Assembly (NCBI GenBank): GCA_964453035.1
Contig: CAYVOX010000110.1
Span: 1 to 11,607 of the forward strand
Source: CAYVOX01 sp964453035
GTDB lineage: Bacteria > Chloroflexota > Anaerolineae > Anaerolineales > Anaerolineaceae
DNA length: 11,607 nucleotides
Reading direction: 5' to 3'
Position numbers and translations under genes: made by a program. A model generated the notes under the pieces. The model saw nothing but the letters and a program-made list of their open reading frames with translations. It did no database searches and was not told the origin of the DNA. Numbering within the stretch: the stretch's first letter is position 1; each line of letters begins with the position of its first letter. Below, one piece after another: positions 1-7,163 of the stretch.

Positions 1-3
1 GGC

Positions 4-27
4 GGTGGGTTCATAAGCGAACCCACC
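4..27. repeat. 9-bp perfect inverted repeat, REP-like palindrome
   Basis: GGTGGGTTC (4-12) and GAACCCACC (19-27) are perfect complements around a six-base loop. There is no T-run on either side, so it is not a classical intrinsic terminator. It lies about 145 bp past the stop of the last operon gene and could act as a weak transcription end or mRNA stabiliser. Palindromes built on a GGTGGGTTC-type core occur as dispersed intergenic repeats in many bacterial genomes (general knowledge). Whether this one is multicopy cannot be seen here. Confidence 0.5.
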
Positions 28-61
28 CTACAACTGTCAGGTCGTGGTGGTGGGGGGGATG

Positions 62-87
62 AAAGCCAGGGCAGGCGCCACCTGCCC
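62..87 (-). terminator. candidate terminator of the eight-gene operon
   Basis: GGGCAGG (69-75) pairs perfectly with CCTGCCC (81-87) around a five-base loop. Read on the minus strand, the stem is followed within four bases by TTT (64-62), a short U-tract. It sits 85 bp downstream of the last operon stop codon. The stem is strong but the U-tract is short, so termination may be partial or factor-assisted. The rest of 88-171 shows no gene or clear signal. Confidence 0.4.
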
Positions 88-171
88 CCAGGCAAGCAAA
101 AAGGCGCGGGCTGGAAGACAACGCGACCAGCGCCGCGCCCGAAATAAACGACGTTCCCTGTTGGCGGGTCT

Positions 172-840
172 CTACCGGGCGGAAAGGCGCATGCGCCGCG
201 CCAGGATGACCACCGCAATCAACGCCAGCGCCAGCCCAAACAGAGCCGGCAGGCCCACCTCATCCACAAAACCGGTGGTCGGCAGCGCTGTTGAAGTCAC
301 CTGCGGCGTGAGCGCGCCCACCCCACCCGTGCCGGGGGTCATCGCGGCGCCCGGCGTGCCCGGAATCAGCGTGCCCTGGGCAAACTGCGTGGCTACCACC
401 GCTGTGCGCGTCAGCATTTCCGCGGAGGGCGTCCCCGCGGGCGGCTGGGTGGCGGTGGGCTGGCTGGTGGCGGTGGGCATGGCAATCACCGAGGTGGGTG
501 AAGCCGCCACGGGCGCCAGCGTGGCCGTGGGAGCGGGCGCTTTTGAGCCGGCTTCCAGGGTTTGCTGCAGCGCCGCCACATCTACCGCGCGTTTTGTCGC
601 CGCCGCGGCCACTTCCGTGTTCTGCGCGTTGATTTTATCGGCCTGCTCTTTCACCGCGCTCGACTGCTGCGGACCTTTGAGCAGCAGCACAGCCAGCAGC
701 GCAATCACGCTCAGCACAAAAATACCCGCAATCACCAGGATTGCGATGGTGAACGGCTTGGGCCCGGCTTTTGGCTCCTTGGGCTGCGGGGCTTCTTCCA
801 GTTCTTCAAAATTATTGATGGGTTCTTGATTGTCAGACAT
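172..840 (-). CDS. membrane protein with Pro/Thr-rich stalk and C-terminal LPTTG sorting-type signal
   Basis: This 222-aa protein has an acidic cytoplasmic N-terminus (1-29), a strong membrane helix (about 30-54), a short helical, possibly coiled-coil stretch (60-98), and a Pro/Thr/Ala-rich low-complexity stalk (101-185). It ends in LPTTG (186-190), a hydrophobic segment (about 196-214) and an RRMRLSAR tail. That ending has the layout of a sortase cell-wall sorting signal, which is unusual next to an uncleaved-looking N-terminal anchor. The topology implied is a hairpin with both ends inside and the stalk outside, or sortase transfer of the C-terminus. It is the last operon gene, 20 nt after the preceding stop. 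GGAGAG at 847-852 sits 6 nt before the ATG and supports this start. I cannot name the family; a structural stalk or envelope anchor is inference. Confidence 0.85.
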   Translation of the reverse strand: MSDNQEPINNFEELEEAPQPKEPKAGPKPFTIAILVIAGIFVLSVIALLAVLLLKGPQQSSAVKEQADKINAQNTEVAAAATKRAVDVAALQQTLEAGSKAPAPTATLAPVAASPTSVIAMPTATSQPTATQPPAGTPSAEMLTRTAVVATQFAQGTLIPGTPGAAMTPGTGGVGALTPQVTSTALPTTGFVDEVGLPALFGLALALIAVVILARRMRLSAR

Positions 841-860
841 AGGCGGCTCTCCAATTTTTA

Positions 861-1913
861 CTAGTCTAGCACATCCAGGTTGGCCAGAGGCACAATCACA
901 CTGCTGTTATTTTCAAGGCGCACTTCTGCGCACGCGGCGCCCACCCCGTTCGGCAGGCGCGTTAGCCCAGGCTTGACCTGCACCAGGGTTCCAATCTGCG
1001 AAGCATACGGCGCGCCCAGGATGCGCACCACTTTCCCGGTTTTGTACTCCGTCAACGTGTTGGGCAACTCCGCGTTTGGCGGCAACGGGATAATCACTTC
1101 CGGACGCTCGCCCGTGAACGGTTGGTTCGGGCTGGCTTTCAGGCAGGTATCGCGCCGGTCGTTGGTCGTCAGAATCTTAAACGCCACGCTGTTAAACGGC
1201 AGGCGTCCAATGCCTTCAATAATCACCACCGGGTAAGGCTGGCTGGCAGCCACCGGCAGCAACTCAGCGGAAATGCTGCTGAGAATGAGCCCGCGCAGCG
1301 GCATCTCTGCCCCCATGCGCAGCACGTCCTCCTGGCAGCAGTAGCCGCCCACCACAACCGCCCCGCGCATGCTCACATCCATGCGCTCCTTGGTCAATTC
1401 TTCATCCGCGGCGCGGCAGACCAGCAGCAGCAAGCCCTGGTCGTAGCGGTCGTTGCCCCAGATACCCTGGATGAGCGCCGCACTGGTCTCAATGGTCGCG
1501 CCGTAATCCGGCGTGACGTCCGTCACCGTGCCAGAAAAGCCCGCGGTGAGCTGGAAGACCACCCCCGGCGATTTAATCAACACCCGCCCGCCGCTGATGG
1601 AAACCACCTCGCCCTCCACCGGCGAGCGCAGCGCGCGCGGAAACAACCCACCCGATTGGGCGATGATATCGTCCTTTTTGAGCTTATCGCCCACCTTAGG
1701 CTCGATGAGCGCCTCAATCTGCTCCACGCGGTTGATTCCCAGGGCGCGGCGCACATCAATTTGCGTGTGCTGCCCCACCTGGCGCGATTCAGCAATGACA
1801 TCCGAAGTATTGACCTTCTGCCCCGGGTGCACCAGCACTTTACCCGCCGCCGGCAGCAGCCGGGAGCGGCGAACGAGGGTCAGCGGGAGAAAATGGGTTG
1901 CAGCAATTTGCAT
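861..1913 (-). CDS. RnfC-like biotinyl/lipoyl-domain protein with C-terminal KOW-like segment
   Basis: This 350-aa soluble protein follows the MutL-like gene by 2 nt. Residues 22-42 (G-K-V-L-V-H-P-G-Q-K-V and D-V-I-A) and 72-115 (P-K-V-G-D, D-D-I-I-A, R-S-P-V-E-G-E-V-V) look like barrel-sandwich hybrid modules of the biotinyl/lipoyl type seen in RnfC. No acceptor lysine in an MKM- or DKA-like context is visible, so it is probably structural. Residues 154-250 form a mixed alpha/beta region with paired Cys (CC at 192-193). Residues 292-312 resemble a KOW turn (GKVVRILG...IGTLVQV). The reading frame is open nine codons further upstream, but that would overlap the MutL-like gene. GGGAGG at 1920-1925 lies 6 nt before the ATG at 1913 and fixes the start. 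A role as partner or adaptor of the ATPase is inferred from adjacency only. Confidence 0.85.
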   Translation of the reverse strand: MQIAATHFLPLTLVRRSRLLPAAGKVLVHPGQKVNTSDVIAESRQVGQHTQIDVRRALGINRVEQIEALIEPKVGDKLKKDDIIAQSGGLFPRALRSPVEGEVVSISGGRVLIKSPGVVFQLTAGFSGTVTDVTPDYGATIETSAALIQGIWGNDRYDQGLLLLVCRAADEELTKERMDVSMRGAVVVGGYCCQEDVLRMGAEMPLRGLILSSISAELLPVAASQPYPVVIIEGIGRLPFNSVAFKILTTNDRRDTCLKASPNQPFTGERPEVIIPLPPNAELPNTLTEYKTGKVVRILGAPYASQIGTLVQVKPGLTRLPNGVGAACAEVRLENNSSVIVPLANLDVLD

Positions 1914-1915
1914 GG

Positions 1916-3643
1916 TTAGCCTCCCACAGCCATAGCCCACTTGTGCAGCAAGTCCCGGCGGCGCGAAGCATCCGGCGGCAGGTTAAGCGGGCGCCCGCGG
2001 GCATCAATCACCGCGCCGCACGCCCCGCCCACAATTTTAAAGCTCACTTTGCCGCGCTTGCCACGCGCATCAATTTCTGTGCCGTGCAGCCCGTTGAGGT
2101 GAATGCGCGCCACCTGCCCCATCTTGAGCGGCAACTGCACCAGCGAGCCCTGGCGCACCTCAAGGCGCGTTTCGTTAGATTGGCCGTACTCCAGGCGCAC
2201 CTGCAGAATGGGCGTGCCGTAGCGCGCCTCGCTCACCGGGCTGATGACCGTCCCCAGGTTGAGGAAAGCCCCCGATTCCAGCACCTGCACCGGCAGCACC
2301 GGATTAAAGGTGGAGGCAGCCCCCAGCGGAGCGATCAGGCCGTTTTGATCGAGCATCAGGATGGTCACGCCCACCGGCTGCAGCCCGTCCAGCAGCATCA
2401 GCAGCGATTGACCCGGCGTGGGAGCCTGCGCCACCACTGTGCCGCTGGCCAAAATGGGCTCGTAGGCCATGTGCTGCTCGGGATGGCTGGCAAAGAATTG
2501 CTGCATCACCAGGCGCATCATCTGGCGCGCCGTGGCCTGCTCAATTGCCAGGGTTTCAGCCGTCAGCGGCAGGCTGTTGGGATGCAGGGATTTGTTCCAC
2601 AGGTAGTCGCGCACCTCGGGCTCGGGCACGTGCATCGGCAGCCACTTGATAATTTCCTCAATGCGCAACTGCGGCAGGGCCTGGACCAACCCGGCGCCCA
2701 TTCCCAGCGGGTAAACTGCCGTATCCAGTTGTCCGGCAACCGCCGCCGCCACCAGCGTGGCGCTGGCACCCAGGTCCAGCCCGAGAACGCCTTTTTGCGG
2801 GTCGTAAACTTTGCTTAGAAAGCGCACCATGCGCCCAAAGGCCTGCACCGAGGGCATGGGCGGCACCGCGCACAGCGCAGCCAGCGGTTCCAGGCCGATG
2901 ACGCGCTGGCGTCGCAGGCGCATGGCGGCGTTTTGCAGCACCACCTGCGCCGGTGATAAATCTTCGCTATCAATGCTGGGGCGAATATTGGGCGCCACCT
3001 GCAGCATGGTCAGTTTTTCAAAATGGTCTCTGACGCGCTTATCCAGCGCCTGGTTGCCGGCATAGATGACCTCCGGGCGCTTATCCTGCGGCAGCACGCG
3101 GCACACCAGGCTGACCAGTTCCAGCAGCTTGCCCACCGAGCGCGATGCGCCGCCATCCGTGCCGCCTGCCACCAGGATGATATCCGGTTCAGCGCGCAGC
3201 ACGGCATCCAGTTGCATATCCATGCGGCGCCGGTCGTTCAACCCGATGGTTTCGACCACACGCGCGTAAGTTGAGGCAGCCAGGTGCCTGGCGCTCTCCA
3301 GCGAGACGTCACCGAGCAGCCCCGCCACCACAAGGCGCAACTCCGGCCCCGCCGAGAAGGTGATGGCCAGCCGGTCCACGCCTGCGCCGGAAGATTGCGC
3401 CGGGATGATGATGTGCCCATCGGCGCCGGTGATTTTGCGCCCCACCACTTTTTGCAGGTTGACCAGGGCATTGTGCACGCCCTCGGAGACATCTCTGAAA
3501 GGCGCTGCCGCCGTGGAGGGGGCGCTGCCGGCAGCCACGAAGGTGTAGATGCCGTCAACCACGTCAAACAGCAGGGCGCGGGTGGTCACCGACCCGATAT
3601 CGACGGTCACAACGGATTCAGCATCAACGAGTGAAGTGGTCAT
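1916..3643 (-). CDS. glutamate mutase MutL/GlmL-family ASKHA ATPase, long form
   Basis: This 575-aa protein has the two-lobed ASKHA (actin/Hsp70/sugar kinase) pattern. Phosphate-1 is VTVDIGSVTTRALLFD (12-27, Asp15), followed by a VAGGTDGG loop (158-165) and phosphate-2 LGLDLGAS (287-294). An ASG-type adenosine loop lies near 397-405 (ILASGTVVA), then L-D-G-L-Q-P-V-G-V-T (417-426). This order is that of the MutL/GlmL family, which accompanies B12-dependent glutamate mutase in clostridia and is thought to act as a chaperone or reactivase-like ATPase. No mutase subunit gene is present here. Residues about 470-575 form an extra beta-rich C-terminal region beyond the roughly 460-aa family length as I recall it. 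Its ATG is 8 nt after the stop of the preceding membrane-protein gene, with only a weak AGG before it. A likely role is a cytoplasmic nucleotide-driven regulator of the membrane proteins encoded alongside. Confidence 0.88.
   Translation of the reverse strand: MTTSLVDAESVVTVDIGSVTTRALLFDVVDGIYTFVAAGSAPSTAAAPFRDVSEGVHNALVNLQKVVGRKITGADGHIIIPAQSSGAGVDRLAITFSAGPELRLVVAGLLGDVSLESARHLAASTYARVVETIGLNDRRRMDMQLDAVLRAEPDIILVAGGTDGGASRSVGKLLELVSLVCRVLPQDKRPEVIYAGNQALDKRVRDHFEKLTMLQVAPNIRPSIDSEDLSPAQVVLQNAAMRLRRQRVIGLEPLAALCAVPPMPSVQAFGRMVRFLSKVYDPQKGVLGLDLGASATLVAAAVAGQLDTAVYPLGMGAGLVQALPQLRIEEIIKWLPMHVPEPEVRDYLWNKSLHPNSLPLTAETLAIEQATARQMMRLVMQQFFASHPEQHMAYEPILASGTVVAQAPTPGQSLLMLLDGLQPVGVTILMLDQNGLIAPLGAASTFNPVLPVQVLESGAFLNLGTVISPVSEARYGTPILQVRLEYGQSNETRLEVRQGSLVQLPLKMGQVARIHLNGLHGTEIDARGKRGKVSFKIVGGACGAVIDARGRPLNLPPDASRRRDLLHKWAMAVGG
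1920..1925 (-). promoter_or_regulatory. ribosome binding site deciding the start at 1913
   Basis: GGGAGG lies 6 nt upstream of the ATG at 1913 and within the last codons of the MutL-like gene. It favours the 350-aa product over a nine-codon-longer form that would begin at 1940 inside the upstream gene. Confidence 0.75.
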
Positions 3644-3651
3644 GAGCGCGC

Positions 3652-4317
3652 CTACTTAGCCAGCGAGAAGATGAACTGGATGATGAAATCCAGCCGTTCG
3701 ATGAGAGCAGCCAGGGCGGCGCTGAACACACCCGCAAATAGCGCGCCCAGGGTGATGGCAATGAAGACCTGCCCGATTTGCGCCAGCGCGTCAATTGCCG
3801 GGTGGCGGCGGGGGGCCTGGTCGGCGCGTTTGCGCGCCCCAAACTGAAAATACGCCAGGGTTGAGACCGTTCCCAGCAGCAAGAAGACCGCCTCCACCAG
3901 CTGCAGCATCGAGGATGTAGCTCCTGCGCCGGTAGTGGTTTTGAGCGCAAATTCGTTAATCGCGCCTTGCATCTGCCCGACGATGGTGGTGAGCAGCGCG
4001 CCGCCAACGGCAACTCCTGCTGCCGCTCCCACCAGGTAGCCCATCGAAAGGCTGCCCACTTTGGAAATGCGCGGGAACAGCTTGGCAATCAGCAGCACGC
4101 CCAGCAGCAGCGGAATGAGCATGATATACGTGCCCTGCAGCAGCGGCTGCACCAGGCGCGGCAGCAGCACCTGGTAAAGAACCAGCAGCGCCGCATAAGC
4201 CGCCGAAACGCCCACAAAAATATAGGCGGCAATGCGGAACAGGGGATTATCGCCCAGGATGTAGCTAAACACCAGCAAGGTCACCACAAAACCAACCAAA
4301 GTCCAGATGATATCCAT
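3652..4317 (-). CDS. conserved polytopic membrane protein with LGDNPLFR motif
   Basis: This 221-aa integral membrane protein has about six hydrophobic segments (roughly 4-20, 28-52, 63-80, 90-112, 136-157, 180-206). A short polar loop after the first helix carries LGDNPLFRIAAYIFVGVSAA (21-40). I recall GDNP-x-[FY]-R-x-A followed by F-V-G-V-[SA]-A as a conserved signature of uncharacterised membrane proteins in Chloroflexota and some other phyla; no function is known to me. A basic cytoplasmic loop (ARKRADQAPRRH, 161-172) precedes the last helices. It begins 6 nt after the stop of the 944-aa scaffold gene and ends 8 nt before the MutL-like gene. The context suggests a core membrane subunit of the same complex. 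Conservation from memory, not searched. Confidence 0.85.
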   Translation of the reverse strand: MDIIWTLVGFVVTLLVFSYILGDNPLFRIAAYIFVGVSAAYAALLVLYQVLLPRLVQPLLQGTYIMLIPLLLGVLLIAKLFPRISKVGSLSMGYLVGAAAGVAVGGALLTTIVGQMQGAINEFALKTTTGAGATSSMLQLVEAVFLLLGTVSTLAYFQFGARKRADQAPRRHPAIDALAQIGQVFIAITLGALFAGVFSAALAALIERLDFIIQFIFSLAK

Positions 4318-4323
4318 ATGCTG

Positions 4324-7158
4324 TTAGCCCTTCGCCTGGTTTGGTTTTTTACCGCGTTTAAGCAGCGCATCGGTGGCGCTGACGATACCGCCCAGAAGAA
4401 TGAGCAGCACAGCCAGTCCCAGCCCCACCTGGTAGGCATTCCAGTAGGCGCTGGCATTGGCAGACCGGCGCGTCATGCCTTCGTAAGCCCGCCCACCCAC
4501 CAGGCCGCTCAGCAGCCCCTGGATTTGCCCGCTGGATTGGTAAGGCTCAAGCAGGGGGGCGGCCTGCGCGCTGGAAACAACGATGATGGGCACGCGCTTG
4601 CTCACTGCTGGCTGCACCTGCTCAATCCAGTTGCGCCCGGATTCAATCGAATCGGTCAGCAGTAGAATGCGCTTGAAGTCCGTGACCTGGCTCAGGCTTT
4701 TCAACACCAGCCCATCCCAGCCATCCACGGCGCGCAGCGGAGCAGGCAGAGCCTGCTTGAGGGGGCGCGGGTTGCTGCTGTTCATCGGCGCCGAGAGCTC
4801 ACGCAGCGCCATGGCGCCGCCCACCAGGTAGCCCAGGTTGGCGCTGGATTGCGGAAGAGCGTAAGTGGTAACCCCACCACGCGCAGAGGAGGCAGCCTGT
4901 TTGAGCAGTTCTTCGCCCAGCACCGGCCCCACCACCTGGCTGGAGACCAGCACCAGCCGCGCTTTGCGGCTCATCAGATGCTGGATCACCGGCAGCGCGG
5001 CGGCTTTCATCTCGCCGGAGAGGCCGGCTTCGTATTCCACCGCCACCAGCACCGGAGCGCCGGCGGGGAGGTCATCCAGGTAGCGGAAAACTTCGTTGGC
5101 GGGCGCGCCGGTTGTGATTTGTCCTTTGGGCACGCCGATAAACGGCCCGGCCAGCAGGGCAATGACCAGCGCGGCAACCAGCCCCAGCCCAACCAGCAGG
5201 CGCACGATGAATTGCGGCGCCCTGGTCGGCTCAGCCTGTAGCGGCTGTGAGAGGCTCTCTTCGGCCACCACCGTTTCAAGCAGGTTGGCCAGCACCTGCT
5301 GCTTATCGCTCACGCGCAACCGCGTGGAATAGGCCGGCAGCTTGTGATACTGGGTCACTACTTCTTCTCCCGGCAGCACGCCGCTCATGCCAGCCAGCGG
5401 GCCGGATTTTTCAATGCGTTCTTCATCCAGGCTGGCAGCCCGGCCTTGCACAGCAGATTCCAGCGGGCGCATGGCCTGCAGCCAGGCGGGCAACTGTGCT
5501 TGCTCAATCATGCCGCCGGTATCTTCAATTTCCTCTGCTTCAGCGGCTTCGCTGCTCATCCAGTCGGGCAGGGCTTCTGTCGCAGGGGGAGTGCTTTGAG
5601 CCGCTTTGCTTTCTTCCGTTTCCACAGTGAAGGCGGGCAGTTCAAAGCTCTCTTCACCGCCCGGTAGCTGCTCGGAAGACGGCACCCAGGTGGGAATTTC
5701 GTCGCCGCTGAACGGGCCAACCGGTTCGGCGGGTTCCGCCCCGGCAAAAGCGGGCGTGCCCGGCGCGGCCTGCTGCGGTTCAATGGCACGCAGCCATTCC
5801 GGCAAGCCTTCGGCGGGCAGGGCTGCGCCAGGCTCGGTGAAGGGCTGCGCGGGAGCTGGCGTCTCTTCCGTGGCGGCGGCGCTTAACCAATCCGGCATGC
5901 TTTCCTCAGGCTGCCCGGGCAGCGCAGCGCCAGGCTCGACTGGCGGCAGTGCCTCAGCCGATTGCTCCAGCGAATCCAACCAGCCGGGTTCACCGCTCGG
6001 GAAGACCTGTTCTGCGGCGGGGGTCTCGGCTTTTTGGGTGGTTCCGCTTTCCTGTTCAAGCGACCTGAGCCAATCGGTCATCCCGCTGGAGGTTAATTTC
6101 TCGGCGGGGGTGCTCTCCGTCGGGAGAGGGGCAGCCGGCGTCTCAGCCGCGCCCGCAGAGCCAGTTTCAGCATCCAGCGACCTTAACCAGTCAGTCATGC
6201 CGGTGGAGGTCGGCTTATCGGCGTGGGTAGATTCAACCGGTTCTGCCGGGGTCGGGGATGGGGATTCGGCATCCAGCGATCGCAGCCAGTCGGTCATGCC
6301 GGCGGCGGAGGGGGTTCCCTGAGGCGCGGGGGCGGCGGGTTCTTCCGGTGTAAAGGCCGCGCTCTCGTCAATGGGCGGCAGCCAGGGCGCTGATTCTGCG
6401 CTGGCGGGGGCTTCCTCGCCGCCGGAGAGACCAGCCCATTCCTGGTTATCCTGCTCATCCAGGGCTGGCGCAGCGGCTTCTGCTCCCAGCGACTTTAACC
6501 AGTCGGGGGTCACTTCGGCGGGCAGCGCTTCAGCCTCATCCGCGGCTTCGGGTTGCAGCGCAGAGGGTTCCTGGGCTTCGCCCTGCCCGGCTGTGGGGGT
6601 GCCGGCAGACCAGCTTCCCAACGAATTGAGCCAGGCTTCGTTATCGGCTTCGGCAGGCTCCTGCGCTGAGGGCATCTCCGGTTCTGCTTCTCCACCGGAG
6701 GGCCGGGTGACCGGTTCTTCGCCAACCGGGCGCATGCCCTGCATCCAGGCGGGGATGCCGCTGGCGTCACTGCCGGTCAGGGGCAGGTCGCGCAGCCAAT
6801 CGGGCAGTTCTTCTTCCGCGCCGCCCTGGCCCTCTTCAACTTTAGGGGCAGGGCCAATCCGGCTGACGGTATCTTCTTCCTGGGTGCGCTGGCGGATGCG
6901 CGACAGCCAATCGGGCATGTCGCCTTCTTCGGCGGCGGTCTCTTCCCCGGCGGGCGCTTCAATCGGTGCCGCGGGGGACGTTTGATCCGCGCTGCTTTCA
7001 TCCATCAACCCGCGCAACCAATCCACATCCCCGCCATCTTCCGGGGGAATGTTGGGCGGCGTGGGGATCAACGGCTTTAACCGCGCCTGGCAGTACTGGC
7101 AGGTCTCTGCCTCAGGCGGGTTGCTCTTTCCACACATCGGACAACGCAAATCAGCCAT
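4324..7158 (-). CDS. zinc-ribbon membrane scaffold with 17 P-x-W-[LM] motifs and an extracytoplasmic domain
   Basis: This is the 944-aa centrepiece of the operon. Residues 6-23 form a zinc ribbon (C6-x2-C9, C20-x2-C23). Residues about 30-640 are acidic, rich in Pro/Ala/Glu/Ser and apparently disordered, but punctuated by 17 short motifs of form P/T-x-W-[LM]-x-x-[LIM]. Their Trp residues are at 47, 84, 121, 138, 176, 220, 241, 259, 291, 324, 363, 393, 424, 455, 491, 533 and 559. A membrane helix (about 648-672) leads to a folded domain (about 680-905) with APVLVAVEYEAG, RLVLVSS, NLGYLVGG and RILLLTDS strand-turn motifs. A second helix (about 908-928) precedes a KRGKK cytoplasmic tail. The positive-inside rule and the Cys cluster place both ends inside. 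The long arm looks like a multivalent docking platform for a partner with a Trp-Leu pocket. The C-terminal half resembles proteins I recall beside DUF6754 genes. Function unknown. Confidence 0.88.
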   Translation of the reverse strand: MADLRCPMCGKSNPPEAETCQYCQARLKPLIPTPPNIPPEDGGDVDWLRGLMDESSADQTSPAAPIEAPAGEETAAEEGDMPDWLSRIRQRTQEEDTVSRIGPAPKVEEGQGGAEEELPDWLRDLPLTGSDASGIPAWMQGMRPVGEEPVTRPSGGEAEPEMPSAQEPAEADNEAWLNSLGSWSAGTPTAGQGEAQEPSALQPEAADEAEALPAEVTPDWLKSLGAEAAAPALDEQDNQEWAGLSGGEEAPASAESAPWLPPIDESAAFTPEEPAAPAPQGTPSAAGMTDWLRSLDAESPSPTPAEPVESTHADKPTSTGMTDWLRSLDAETGSAGAAETPAAPLPTESTPAEKLTSSGMTDWLRSLEQESGTTQKAETPAAEQVFPSGEPGWLDSLEQSAEALPPVEPGAALPGQPEESMPDWLSAAATEETPAPAQPFTEPGAALPAEGLPEWLRAIEPQQAAPGTPAFAGAEPAEPVGPFSGDEIPTWVPSSEQLPGGEESFELPAFTVETEESKAAQSTPPATEALPDWMSSEAAEAEEIEDTGGMIEQAQLPAWLQAMRPLESAVQGRAASLDEERIEKSGPLAGMSGVLPGEEVVTQYHKLPAYSTRLRVSDKQQVLANLLETVVAEESLSQPLQAEPTRAPQFIVRLLVGLGLVAALVIALLAGPFIGVPKGQITTGAPANEVFRYLDDLPAGAPVLVAVEYEAGLSGEMKAAALPVIQHLMSRKARLVLVSSQVVGPVLGEELLKQAASSARGGVTTYALPQSSANLGYLVGGAMALRELSAPMNSSNPRPLKQALPAPLRAVDGWDGLVLKSLSQVTDFKRILLLTDSIESGRNWIEQVQPAVSKRVPIIVVSSAQAAPLLEPYQSSGQIQGLLSGLVGGRAYEGMTRRSANASAYWNAYQVGLGLAVLLILLGGIVSATDALLKRGKKPNQAKG
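5474..7032 (-). repeat. array of 17 degenerate P-x-W-L linear-motif repeats within the scaffold gene
   Basis: The coding stretch for residues about 43-562 repeats a six- to seven-residue core every 17-44 residues. Most copies are diverged at DNA level. Three central copies share MTDWLRSL (Trp 291, 324, 363; nucleotides about 6268-6297, 6169-6198, 6052-6081) and are close to identical, with periods of 33 and 39 codons. This points to recent internal duplication on top of an older array. Confidence 0.8.
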
Positions 7159-7163
7159 ATGCT

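Noticed and set aside
44..829. Long plus-strand frame opposite the LPTTG protein gene
   Set aside because: It is an antisense shadow: Ala/Ser/Gly/Val-rich with no domain, whereas the minus frame has membrane helices, LPTTG and a good ribosome site.
1122..2818. Overlapping plus-strand frames (1122-1919, 1898-2818) opposite the biotinyl/KOW and MutL-like genes
   Set aside because: Composition rich in His/Arg/Gln is typical of antisense reading of GC-rich genes; no start signals or motifs are present.
5606..6985. Ser/Gly-rich plus-strand frames (5606-6322, 6371-6985) with repeated SDLNQSVMP-like units
   Set aside because: The repeats are the complement of the P-x-W-L motif array, not an independent repeat protein.
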